A DNA stretch of 64,000 nt from Cepaea nemoralis (taxonomy: Eukaryota > Mollusca > Gastropoda > Stylommatophora > Helicidae): positions 1 to 64,000 of the forward strand of contig JACEFZ010013499.1 of NCBI GenBank assembly GCA_014155875.1, given 5' to 3'. Position 1 is the stretch's first letter. Each line of letters opens with the position of its first letter. This document shows positions 41,901 to 55,500 of this stretch, one piece after another. The translations under genes were made by a program, and so were the position numbers. The notes beneath the pieces were generated by a model. The model searched no databases. It saw only the letters and a program-made list of their open reading frames with translations, and was not told the origin of the DNA.

Positions 41901-44900
41901 TAGAGGATACAAAAGTGTTGATTGGTGCTCATAGAAGTAGAAGAAGTAGAAATAAGAAGACACACAAGTGTTGATTGGCGCTCACGGAAGTAGAAGAAGG
42001 AAGTAGAAATTAGAGGATACACTAGTGTTGATTGGTGCTCACAGAAGTAGAAGAAGGAAGTAGAAATTAGAGGATACACTAGTGTTGATTGGTGCTCACA
42101 GAAGTAGAAGAAGGAAGTAGAAATTAGAGGATACACTAGTGTTGATTGGTGCTCACAGAAGTAGAAGAAGGAAGTAGAAATTAGAGGATACACTAGTGTT
42201 GATTGGTGCTCACAGAAGTAGAAGAAGGAAGTAGAAATTAGAGGATACACTAGTGTTGATTGGTGCTCACAGAAGTAGAAGAAGGAAGTAGAAATTAGAG
42301 GATACACTAGTGTTGATTGGTGCTCACAGAAGTAGAAGAAGGAAGTAGAAATTAGAGGATACACTAGTGTTGATTGGTGCTCACAGAAGTAGAAGAAGGA
42401 AGTAGAAATTAGAGGATACACTAGTGTTGATTGGTGCTCACAGAAGCAGAAGAAAGAAGCACAAATTAGAGGACACACAAGTATTGACTAACATTGGTTG
42501 TCAGCCTGGTGACTCTGCTTCAATAAGCAATTGAGAAGCAATTTTTTGTCAAATGTTTACCAGAGATTTACCCAGCCAGGAAAGGTCATGATGAAGGGAG
42601 CTTGTCACCCCATTTCAAAATAATCTGACCAAGTATAACAGTTCAAATCAACAATGTTCTAACAATTCCAATTCCAATCTTCAAAAAGAAAAATTCCAAA
42701 TTCAGCCTCATCTAACCTGCTTCCTCAGTGGTGGTTATTGTTGAGATCAGTGGTTGCGTGGATTGTTAGTCCTAATTCATACTGGTTTTATTGGGTCCTG
42801 ATAATGACCGGTCCTTGGGTGGGCCTACTAGGTTCCGCAGTCTTTTGTTTGTTGGTTTCTTTTTCTATTAGCACCACTATGTGTTTATTGTTTCTTGTGT
42901 TGTCCTCACCAGGGCTGGTCCCAGTCACGTTCAGTCCTCATAAGAACTCGATGTAGGCAAAGGCAGAGAGTTCAAGAGCAGTCTCAAGTTGTTCCCCCCG
43001 GTCAGCTGCCCGTCCTCCTCTACGTTCGCTTTCTTGTTTTTGTCATCGGTGTATGGGTTGGTGCAACAACAAGACGACCCAGTCTCCCTGTCATCTCTGT
43101 TCAGGAGCCCTTCCGGAAGAGCCAACTCACTATCCTACCACTCACCCTGCCACACTCAGCTGCTGGCTTTAAAAAAAAATATACATACACACACATACAC
43201 AATTTAAAAAAAAAAATATACATACAAATATATACAATGTTGAAAGGTTATATGGCCTGCCCTGTTCTGCATATGAACTGTCTGACCAGCCGCTGTATTT
43301 CTGGGTTGCTGTTTGTGAGTGTGTGCAGGCACTCCGAACAACAACAGGCTGAGGTTTATCACTTCACAACCCTCCCTATCTGTCAACAGATAATTGTTGA
43401 TCTGACTATCTATGTATCTTAAGAGGGAACAGCAGTGGCCAGCAGGCTTGCCTTGTGGCCCTGTGTTCAAATCCCCATTGAGGCAGATTACATAAATATC
43501 AACCTGGAAGCACAGGATGAACCAGCCTAAAACGAGTACCAGGAAATGTGCTGGGAAGTAAACACTGACTGGCACCTGGCCATCTAGACAGACGATAGTT
43601 TGTAAAATGGAGTTATACCTCTCCATAACACAAAGCCTGGGCTGAGTTTAGAGACCATATGTTGCCCATGCAGCATGATCCCTCTCTCGGCCTGCCTAGT
43701 TTACTCCATAGTAAAGGTAACACCAATACAACTGGAACAAGGCAAGCTTCAGAAGCTGCCAGATCAGCAAAGCAATACTCTAACTGTCTGCCTGTCGGAG
43801 CTTCCATCCTAGACCAGTTGCCGACCAAAGTTTAGGGCCTGGTCTGCCCTGCCATAACATTTAATCTTTAGGTTGCATTTCCTCGCACTATGGTAAGGCT
43901 TGTGCCCTCCCAATTGCGTTCTTCTGCCCGAAGCCGTTGGCACAATGTGGGGTGTCTGGTTTGGTAAGCACCGCTCAACATTCGGCGCTAACAGAAAGCA
44001 GATAGTACCGTCTACTGTCATACGGTTGCTCAGTCATATCTGACTTAGACCTGACACATTACGAGTAAACATGACTAGTGTTATATTGACCATATCAACA
44101 ACTGAGTGCCTATCAGTCTATACAAATATAGGGTTCGCACCACACATAGCCAGCCAGCTGTGTGGCGAAGGGGTTATGAATACAATTTGTAATTCTGTAT
44201 ACTGCGTTCGAAGCATAGCTGTGGATGATTTGGAAGCAGGCTGCCTTGTGTTGGTTTACATACAATGGCATAAGTGCTGGTTGCTCAGAAAGCAATGGCA
44301 ATCTACTGAACATAAACTTGCCAAAAATAACAAAGAGCAAAAAAAATACTGAGGTTGACTGCGATGTCCTGTAAAGGATATGAAACAAACTGGTTAACCA
44401 CAAATATTCAATATGTCACAAGGCGTGTATAGGGGTCCTTTACTAACTTTTGTTACTTACCGTTTTAAGAGAAGCTGGCAGTTTTTCCTCAACCCGGTCT
44501 ACTGTATCCTCAGAAAGCTTAGTTGAGACATAAGTCTTCAGGGCTTCATACGTGCGTTTACCTCCATATTTCTCAATCTAGACTCAAGAAAATAAGACCC
44601 TGTTAAAAACTATGCAGCATGACCTTATTCTTTCCCTTCTGCCTTTTATCTCCAAATGGAGTATAGGTCCTCAGCCAATAGATGCCAAGCCTTGTATGGG
44701 CATGTTCATGAATGGTTAAGTGTTGTCAGCACGGCTGAATGGATAAGAGCGCTCTCTCTATATCTTCCAGTGTGCTGATGCCGAAGTAGCGGGTTCAACC
44801 CCTACACCGGTCAGTTGGACTAAAATACTGACTTCGCTTCCTTAACTTGGGGATGTAAATTACAAGTACCTCAGAAGTTGGAGTGGGACACTGATAAGAG

Positions 44901-46478
44901 GAAAAGCTAATTCACATGCAAAAATCAGTCCAGTACACTAGAAGTAGTAGCACGGGTATAGACACTGCTTAAGTTCAAAGCGATCGAATGCAACAAAAAT
45001 GAAATAACACTAATAGCCATTAAATGATGGAGAGAACTAACTCAAACCTCTCAGTGCTTTAGTAAACTTAATTCAGAGTGTCAAATCACTTAACTCTCTT
45101 GGCACCAGACAGATGTGAGTGGCACCTTGCAATCTTGACAGACCAAAGTATGTGGATTGGAAGTTGGCCAAAATTCCATCTCACAATGCCTGGGCAGAGT
45201 TTCAGAGAACATGTGGTGCCCAAATGGCATGTTCCCTCTCTCTGCCTTGCCTTGTTTGATCCAGAGGAAAGGATAACCAGTACGTCTGGAACAAGGTAGG
45301 CTGCAGACGCTGGCGGCTCAGCGTCAAACCTCTGAGACCTCGCCCCCACGAGCAGGAGGTGAGCAGTGGCCAGACCCTAAACCTTTGGAACTTGACTTAG
45401 AGGCGTTCAGCCAAACCTCACAGGTAAGGGTCGTATATGCGCCCGGACCACTGGGCGCGTACACGAGACAGATGTATTAACTGTCTTATTATCTGAACTC
45501 CGGACTCAGGAGGTTACTAAACCTCCATTCTGTCCCTCACAAATATCATCTGAACTCTCTTTACCCAGACCTTTATTACATTAAGTGGCAACTGTCTCAC
45601 AGAAGGTTATTAAACCCCCATTCTGTTCCTCACAACAGCAATGAGAAATGTTCAAAAACAGACAGACATAGACATTACACTGCAATGCAGAGGTTAAACA
45701 GTATTAAGAACCTGTGGTACAACACAAGCAAGCAAGTTAAAGTCGCAATGTTGAGAACATACATCTTTCCTGTGGCAACATCTTAGTGTGAGTCACAGAC
45801 TATTTCAAAATTACTACAGTAGAAAATCAGTTCTTTCAACTTAAATGTTACACACATTTTCTTAGAATACCATGAACCAAAACAATAAAATAATACTGAC
45901 CTCTTACAAGGTCTGAATAGTGAAGAAATCTGGCATGAACAGGATCATGTTTTGGAAATTAAAATACTTTATTATATATATAATTTTTTTCAAATTTAAT
46001 CTGAGCTCCCAGGTCAAACCAACCTAAAATTGTTACCAGAAATTGTTTGGGAAGTCAAGGCGGCTGATGTGATAATGACAACATCACCCATTGGGTGTCA
46101 ACTGGACTATAAAATATGTGGCTAGAATCATATACCCAAGATTTCCTTAAGCTGTGAAAAAATGTCTTCTACTTCATTTACGTTTTCTACTTCTGGCAAT
46201 TGTCACATAATCCTGTCATGGACCTCTGTGTGATGGGTGTAGGTAAACTGGTATATCAAGCTCATGAGACAAGGTACACGACAGCAGTGATAATAAAAAC
46301 ACAATGCTGGACTGTTTCTGGCTGTGCCAGTTTTATAATAGTAGAGACCCTCTACAATAGCAGATGTCCCTTGACATTCCCAACCTGGACCACACCTTTA
46401 AAGCTTGCAGCAGCTTGTCTTCGGCTACGATGCCCCTTCCAGTGGCACCACATAGGGCTTATGTTCATCCTTTCTATA

Positions 46479-46514
<36 letters not shown>

Positions 46515-49500
46515 TAGGAACCGACATCACAGCATTCGGGACATTCCCATAAGCGCTCCGTCCCCATCCTCAGCAGCCAGCGAAGAGTTCCAACACTAAT
46601 AGTACCAGTAACAATCTGATTATATGTCCGACTTGCCTTTCCTCTGAGCGTCGATCATCGGCCAGATCCCCTCGTTACCCCTCACTGTCGCATTCTTGCC
46701 AGACCATGATGATCCATTTACTCCTCCGAGGTGTACACGTGCTCCCACAAGGCCGCAACCACGTGTTTTCTATAATGAATAGCTAATCTTGATATTATTA
46801 GATTAAGGGTAAATGTTGCTTGTATACTTATGTGCAATAACCAGCTTGCTGGCCCAGTTGCTTGCAACATTTTAAAAGTTAAGTTTCTTTTTGGACAGCT
46901 CTCGAAAATTCAAATACATGTTGGTGTTGTTTGTCCATCATCGCCAAAGAGGACCATAGGGTCATCTGTCTGTCGTAGAGTGATTTATAGAAAGGACCAT
47001 ATTGTCATCGGTCTGTCCTAGAGTTAGTTATGAAGAGGCTGGTTACACCAATGTGAGCCCCTGAAAAATTTGTTACGGATGGCGAGTGAGATGGGAGATT
47101 GACACAGGATGAACCTCACTCTCCAGTTCTGATTTAATTTGAGAGAGAGGCAAGATTATGATCAAGATGGCTGTAACAGAAATATACACAAATATTTAAA
47201 ACAGACACAAATATACCAACTTTCTCTCCACCTTTAAACCACAGCAAACTGGGGTAGCTTTTGACGCCATAGTCTTTACATATATCTGCATCCTCAGTAC
47301 AGTCTATCTGTGAAAATATGAATATGAAATATTCAAATTCTTGTACAAATATTTCTCAAAAAGTAGACTTATAAACTGGCAGAATTAACATCATTTCTTT
47401 ATTCGAACAACAACGAAGGTCAAGAGCATTGCATGGATTATCTCCACTTGGCATGTTGGCGTGCGATGAAATGTACAGGCTTCTATTGCTCCTTTGGGCT
47501 GTGAGTTCTATAATGAGAAGGCTGATATGGTGAAAGTTCTCTGGGAGTGGAAGTGTGGCAGAGTATTCATATCTGGAGAGACTGATTCAGTGGGGAGTGA
47601 GCAGAGTCAGGATGACACCCAATGCATGGGTAATAAATGCAGATGGCTGTTTAATCAGGCTGCCACAAGCGCTAATAACAGCTTGGGAACTCTTCACTGG
47701 CTACCAAAGAAAGGGTTAGAGCATGTGTGGTAATGTCCTGAGTGCCATGACGATGATTCTTGATTTCACATTCATATATCTGAACAACAACAACACTAGA
47801 CTCAAGTTTTGCTCTAATTTGAGCTAGTCAGTAGTGCACATCCCTGACTAGACCTGAGATCGAACTCTGGAAAATGCCAGTGATCCAGAGTTTGACCCCA
47901 TGTCCAGTCAGGGATGTGCACTACTGACGAGTTCAAACATGAGCGAAACTTGAGTCTGGTACTTCCAATCGGACGTAGCCAAGGCCCAAGGTTCGTACTG
48001 GAATGTGATCAGCATTGCCAGTTGTGGGTTGTTCTTAATCTTCAAACCTCAAATCCCAAAACAACTAAACAAATCAATTAATGTGTAGGCTGCTAATGCT
48101 AGGCGTACTAACACTAGGTTGCTAAATATATGTAGATACAGGTGTAGGATACTAAATTTTCAGACATTCTAGTGCAGGTTCTAAAGTATAGACACTAATA
48201 TGTATGTGCTATAGGTATAGACACTAATATGAATGTGCTATAGGTATTTTGTGTGTGTGTGTTTTTGTTAGCATATCCTTTACAGGACACAGCTGTCAAC
48301 ATCAGCATCTTTCAGCCGATTGTTGATTACTTGGCAAGATTACGCTCAGTAGTTTGCCATTGCTTTCTGAGCGACCTGCTCACATACCTCATAAGTTACC
48401 GATGCGGAGAGAACCGCTACCGATTCTCACAAATGTCACATTACTCATGAGAGTATATGGGATTACGGAGAAAGTCATGTAACCCCTAGACCAGGGAGAA
48501 CGGCGCTATAGGTATAGACACTAATATTTGTGTGCCATAGGCATAGACACTAATATGTATGTTGCTATAGGTGTAGACACTAATTCTCTCAGTAAAAGAG
48601 TATGGAGTGGGGCTGCTCAGTGTCAAAGAGTCAGCTGGTGAAACTAGAGCACATACAGAATGAAGCCATGCGGGTGATTCTGGGATGCACAAGGGACACA
48701 CTAGTAGTGTAAACACGATACATCCTAGCCTTACCAAAACATCTAGCCTGAGAATGGAGGTGCAGGCAGACTGTAATGGATCCACAAAGTATGATGAAAA
48801 GGTGAAGACAGGCATGCTTCAGATAGAGTGGCAGGCTACAATTCAACAATCACAAATATAAGGCAGATGTGGTCTGGACCCTTTGGAATCGTGTGTATAG
48901 TGCAGAAGAATGAGTAGATGATCATGTCTTGAAGAGAATGGTGCTGCAGAGAGTGACCAGAGGATTTGGCCCAAACTCAAAACTCAGAGCAAAGGCCATA
49001 CAGGCATATTATAATTGCCTGAAGTGGAAGGGATGACCATTGAGCCCTTCCATCTTGTACAGGCTAAAGTCATAACTACTGAAACCGAATGATCATGCAG
49101 GGAGTGACCAGAAGATTTGGCCCACACTCAAAACTCTGAGGAAAGGCCATACAGGCATATTATAATTGCCATGAAGTGGAAGGGATGATCCATTGAGCCC
49201 TTCCATCTTGTACAGGCTAAAGTCATAACTACTGAAACCGAACTTGCACAACATGACACGGAGATGGTTTTTTCACTGTCTACTTTACTACGACTCTACA
49301 CTTGACATGTCGATAATACAACCAGTTGCTCCACAGAAAAGTCACAAATATACCTAACAATATCTAAACATCATTCTATTCTACAAGAGCGGCGTTATGT
49401 TAGCCATGTTCCAGTAACAAGAACTATGTCCAACATTGGCGCTCGCTCGAGTCTAACTGCTCCTACGGTGACGTTTTGTGCTTGCACACTTTTCATGCTT

Positions 49501-52500
49501 TTGAAACCAATGCCGTGCAAAGTGTGTCTTACAATCCTCTCGCTTTTCACAGGACTGTGCAAGACTCTAAGCTACCTGTACTTAATAACCCATAGACTGA
49601 TCCAGGTCTATGGCAATAATCAGACTGCTACTGGTGCCATTAGTACTGGGACACTTCGCTGGCTGTCACAGATGAGGACAGAGCCCATATGGGAATGTCC
49701 CAAATGTTGTGATGCCATTTTGTGTCTCAACTCAACTTAGATTGAAGTGACGTAGTTTGAATATAGAACCATCACAAGGAGGCGAAGTAGAGTCATTCCC
49801 AGGCTGAAGTAATACAATCTTATAGAACTAACATCAGAAACTGGACGAGGGTCTTGTTCATCTAATTTAATTGACCATGATGCAAACTATGTGATTCTAA
49901 TCACATTAATATCTGTTACTGCATCTTTGGTTCCTGTTTGACTACTTTTAACTGACTACAAACTACATAACTTTCTTTTATTAGCAGTTTCAGCAATTAC
50001 CTTGGCAATGGTGACTTTATTTTGAGGATTAAATGTTTCTGCGAGATCATCCCAAGCTGGCGCCATCTGCTTACAATGACCACACCACGGGGCATAAAAG
50101 TCTATGAAAAAATAACCATTCCGAATCTTTTCTGCAAAGTTTTCATTTGTGAGGAACACTGCACGTATTTTAGGTTTGTCCACGTCTGCTTGGTGCTCCT
50201 CATGTTTTAAAGTGTTTGCATTGTTGTCCTGTTTGAAAAATATATTTATTTTTGTATGTTAGAGAAACAAAATATCTATGTTGTTACTGAATATAACACA
50301 CGAGGGAAAGTCAATAAGTAAGTCACAAATGGCTGTAGAAAAATAACTAAATATAATAACATTTGAAACCAGATTATTTTTATACATACAATTCCCCTTT
50401 ATTTCTCAACATAATTTCCACCAACATTGATGTACTTATCCCATCGTTTTATCAGTCCTCACAAACCGTCTGCATAGAACCGCCTGCTCTGTTTTCTAAA
50501 CCACGTTTTCACTTCACAACTGAGGTGGGAAGTTCTAGAACATCCACCTTACAGCCCCTGACTTAACCCCTAGCGATTTCCACCTTTTTGGTCCACTGAA
50601 AACCCACCTTGGCAGAGACATTTCGCGAATGACGCTGAAATAGCCACAGTAAATCACTCACACTGAAGATATGAAGTCAGCAACCAAGCCTTGCACTCAT
50701 GATTGTAGACATCAAAGCGAGTGAGCTGGTTGTAACCAAACCTTATACTCATGAATGGAGACATCAAGCGAGTAAGCTGGTTGCAACCAAGCCTTGTACT
50801 CATGATTGGAGACATCAAGTGAGTAAGCTGGTTGCAACCAAGCCTTGCACTCATGATTGGAGACATCAAAATGATTGAACTGGTTGCACTCATGAATGGG
50901 GACATCAAAGTGATTGAGCTGGTTGCACTCATGATTGGAGACATCCAAGTGATTGAGCTGGTTGCACTCATGATTAGAGACATCAAAGTGATTGAGCTGG
51001 TTGCAACCAAACCTTGCACTCATGATTGAAGCCATCCAAGTGATTAAGCTGATTGAACTCATGAATGGAGACATCAAAGTGATTTAACTGGTTGCACTCA
51101 TGATTGGAGACATCACAGTGAGTGAGCTGGTTGTAACCAAACCTTATACTCATGATTGGAGACATCAAGTGAGTAAGCTGGTTGCAACCAAGCCTTGTAC
51201 TCATGATTGGAGACATTGAAGTGATTGAGCTGGTTGCAACCAAGCCTTGTCTCATGATTGGAGACATCAAGTGATTGAACTGGTTGCACTCATGATTGGT
51301 GACATCCAAGTGATTAAGCTGATTGCACTCATGAATGGGGACATCAAAGTGATTGAGCTGGTTGCACTCATGATTGGAGACATCCAAGTGATTGAGCTGG
51401 TTGCACTCATGATTACAGACATCCAAGTGATTGAGCTGGTTGAAACCAAACCTTGCACTCATGATTGAAGACATCCAAGTGATTAAGCTGATTGCACTCA
51501 TGATTGGAGACATCAAATTGATTGAGCTGGTTGCACTCATGATTGGAGACATCCAAGTGATTGAGCTGGTTGCACTCATGATTGAAGACATCCAAGTGAT
51601 TAATCTGATTGCACTCATGAATCGAGACATCAAATTGATTGAGCTGGTTGCACTCATGATTGGAGACATCAAAATGATTGAGCTGGTTCCATTCATGCTT
51701 GGAGACATACAAACGATTGTGCTGGTTGCACTCATGATTGGAGACATCCAAGTGATTAAGCTGGTTGCCTCATCATCATGTTGCAAGTAACAGATTTTCA
51801 ACATTTTGCCAATTCTCCTGCAATTTTTGGTGCCCAAGGTTTGTGTTTTCCATGTCCTGTGTCCATCTTTGTGCTGGTCAACCCTCTCCTTTCAAGAGCC
51901 TCCCATCACTGTTCTATGATATTTACTATGGCCAAAGTATTTCAGTTTCTGAGACATGAAACTGTTTGTGAGAAAGTTTCCTTCCACAATGACTGACTGG
52001 CACCTGGCCGTCTTGATAAATGAGAGTTTGTAAAATGGAGTTATACCTCGCCATAGTACAAAGCCTGGGCTGAATTTAGAGACCATGTGTTACCCATGCA
52101 GTATGATCCCTCTCTCGGCATCCTACTTTAGTCCAGAGGAAAGGTAACACCAACACGTCTGGAACAAAACAAGCTGCAGAAGCTGCCGGATTAGTAAAGC
52201 AATACTCTGTGTGCCTGTCGGAACTTCCATCCTAGACTAGTTACCGACCAAGGTTTAGGGCCTGGTAGGCTCTGCCATGACATTCTGTCTTTAGGTTGCA
52301 TTTCCTTGCACTAGAGAACAGCTTGTACCCTCCCAGTTGCACTCCTCTGCCCAAAGCCTCACATATTAAAATCTGGTACAATTTCAGTATTTTTTGTCTA
52401 TTATTGAAATAATTTTTCTGTAACATCTGAGCTCAAAAGCCCCAATTTTCTTAATTAGTGATTGAGAAATGGTCTATGTCTCACATCAGTTATCTATTGG

Positions 52501-55500
52501 AATAAAAACTAAGTAATCATCACTGCCCATATTCTTCCTGTCATATAATAGCTACCGAACTCAAGCTAAAGAGTTCCACAGTCAATGCCATGTAACATGG
52601 CTAGCAGAGTATTGTCTCCATTATGTCATCTGGACAAGCCATCTAGGTATTTCGTCTTCCTCTAGCTGTTTTTCCAGCGTTGACTCCCAATTTGATGTGC
52701 AATTTGGATGATAGATACTTATCAGCTTAGTAACTTTTGAATACTCTTTGCGTAACTAAGTCAGTGTCTGTTTGTTGTTTGTGTTGTGACAAAGGCATTA
52801 TCCACAAACATCGATTCTGTCACTTGTAATTGTGTTCTAGCAAAGCTGACAAACACCACTTCTTTTCTTCACTGATTTATTTATGAAAATCAAGAAACAA
52901 CAACAACATAACATAACCATATTACAACATAACTTTAATACAATATGAAGGTAGTAAAGTGTTTCCATTTACATATTTTTAAGGGATATTGGAGATGTTA
53001 GGCCCATGTTTGCTAATGGGCACAGAAGAATAACATCTTTCACTGCATGTCACCTTCCAATGAAGAATAGGCCCACAACCAACTCATGCCATTCAAAGTT
53101 GTGTATGACATTTTGTGAACATATCGATCCAGCTTTGTAACTTCACGAAAACTTATTCTTGGGAAATTAATGTGGTAGTTTACTTCTAACTTACACTATT
53201 ATCCTCATGTGCCATGTGACAAGTGTCAGCAATCATTGTTCGTCATCTAACATGATCATCAGTCTTGTCTCTAGTATGTCACTTGGACAAGCCATCTCTC
53301 TGTGTTTAACTTCTTTCTCTTCCACTTTTTGCATCTAAATTTGCTGGCCAGAACCATTTTCAAGTTTATTTCTCCTCGTAACATGCAAAATGAAATCGTG
53401 ATTGTCTACATTCAATTTCTCTAATAAATTTGTGGTTTTTATTAACTTCTTTAAGTACCGCTCTCATTTATGTTTCTGTTTCTGACCAAGTTATTACAAT
53501 TTTATCAGAAACCACATTTCTACTGCCATCAGTTGTTTCTCAGCTTGCCTCTAGATTGTCCAGGTCTCACATCATATGTGCACAATTCCAATTTTTAGGG
53601 AAAAGAAAGATGTTAGCCCCATTCAACCGTCGATCTTTCGTAAAATGTGTACAAGAGTATAAGTTCTATATAAACATTTACATTTCCACAGCTTTACCAT
53701 AGTTCACTAATTTTATTAATATTTTACCACAGTTCTATATAACTCATTAACACCCTTTCTCTCACTGCCACGAAGTCATGATATCATAATGTACATCTGT
53801 ACATCTATCTTGTTAGGTGTGTCGAGATAATAGATAGATAATAATTTGTGAGGATATATAATACATGTGAGGCTTCCTCTTGTGTGTTGAATGGATGAAT
53901 ATCAAAGTGTAATTACTGCACTATAATCCTCTATCTACAGGATGTCTGTGGCCAGGCGCCGTATATGAATAGATGCAGATAACACACTTGTTATGCACAA
54001 ACTGAATATAAATGTGCAACAGCTTGTAACAGATGTTGTTGTCCAGGTATCATCACGCTGTCAGGAACACAAACGACACTGTGAACTGCGAGCAGCAGAT
54101 AACTTAAGGCGAGGGCTAGCTGCAGTGATGTTTTAATCAATACATGATTTGTAACATGTCCAGAGTTGATTGACAATGGTAAGTCTGATTAACAAACATA
54201 TGTGGATCCCCATTTCCTCTAGTCCTCACCATGCATGATTAAATCAGTGAAAACTAGTAGGCTTGATCATTTCTACTTCTCATTTTTGTTGACTGACGCC
54301 CTTTATTTGTACAGCTTGACTGCAGTTCCACCATCTTCATTTCTCCCCACCATGTATGGTGAGCGGGAGGGAGTAGATCTGTCCTCCTACCCTTGAGCTC
54401 CGCTTCCAGGCTTCAGTCTCCAGTAAAACCTCCCAGTCACCTTACTCAGAGTTACATGGTGCCCTTGTGGTCAGCAAGTAAAATCTCCAGTGTCAAGATG
54501 TACTGCTAGTCTTACAGCACAAATGGTTACTAAAGCCATTCCTTAAAGGCTGCTCAACCATGCATGCTCTGTATCTCCTTAGTCCATGAGCATGTCCACT
54601 ACTTCAACAGTAGTGATGATACATCACAGACTTTTACAAGGGGTTCTAAAAGCTGTAGGGGGTTGACTTCATTGCAACAGATTCCATTCTGTATGGCTCA
54701 GTGTCTTTCTGCACAGCGGCTTGTCAAATGCATTGCACAGAGGATGAACTCTGTAACCTTCAGCGACAACCCTCGGGAGCCTCCAAGGAAAGAGTGCTCT
54801 TGAACCGAATGACAGAGTCAGGGAATGAAAACACATAGCCTTCTGAGCACATGGCATGCGGCTTAATGAGAAAGAGAAAGACAGAGAGTGACCATGTGTG
54901 AAAGAGAGAAAGTGTGAAAGAGAGAAAGAGTGAGAGAGAGTGTGAGAGAGAGTGTGAGAGACAGATTGTGAAAGATAGTGTAAGAAAGAGAGAGAGAAAG
55001 AGAGAGAGTGAGATAGTGTGAAAGAGAAAGTGTGAAAGAGAGTGAGTGGTGAAAGTGAATGTGTGAGAGAGACTCTTCTCTGGCTGTTGCAGATGATGAG
55101 AAAGCCTGTATAAGAATGTCCTGAGTGCTGAGATGTCAGTTCTTGACTCAACTCAAATCAACTCATCAACATAAAAGTCATGCCTGCTACAAAAAGTCCA
55201 TTATTAGAAAACCGTAATGAAAGAATTCTTCTACATTCCTATAAAAGCAAATAACCATACCACTGTTTCTGCTGCCTCACTTCCTGTATCATCAATGTTC
55301 TCTTGAACAAACTTTTTCAGAGATCCAAGATCTCTTTTCCCTTTGTAGCGCAGATGTCGGCTTCCACCATGACTAAAAAACTTCAAGGTAGGAAACCCCA
55401 GGATGTTATGGAGAGCACAAAGATCCGTGTAGATGGTGCAGTCCACCTTTACAAGGTAAATGAAAAAAAACAAAGAAACTATAATTCTAATGTTTATCTA

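Noticed and set aside
41865..42485. CRISPR-like regular repeats
   Set aside because: Units are contiguous and whole; there are no unique spacers. It is a eukaryotic minisatellite. The same holds for 32122-32757, 38165-38580 and 50690-51772.
47217..47222. Using GTATAT as the TXNDC5 exon 5 donor
   Set aside because: It would shift the frame into an immediate stop in exon 6 and lose the match in length to the family.
50983..51837. 284-codon repetitive frame as a protein gene
   Set aside because: Open only because the unit is 39 bp; it lies in a TXNDC5 intron and competing frames are equally open.
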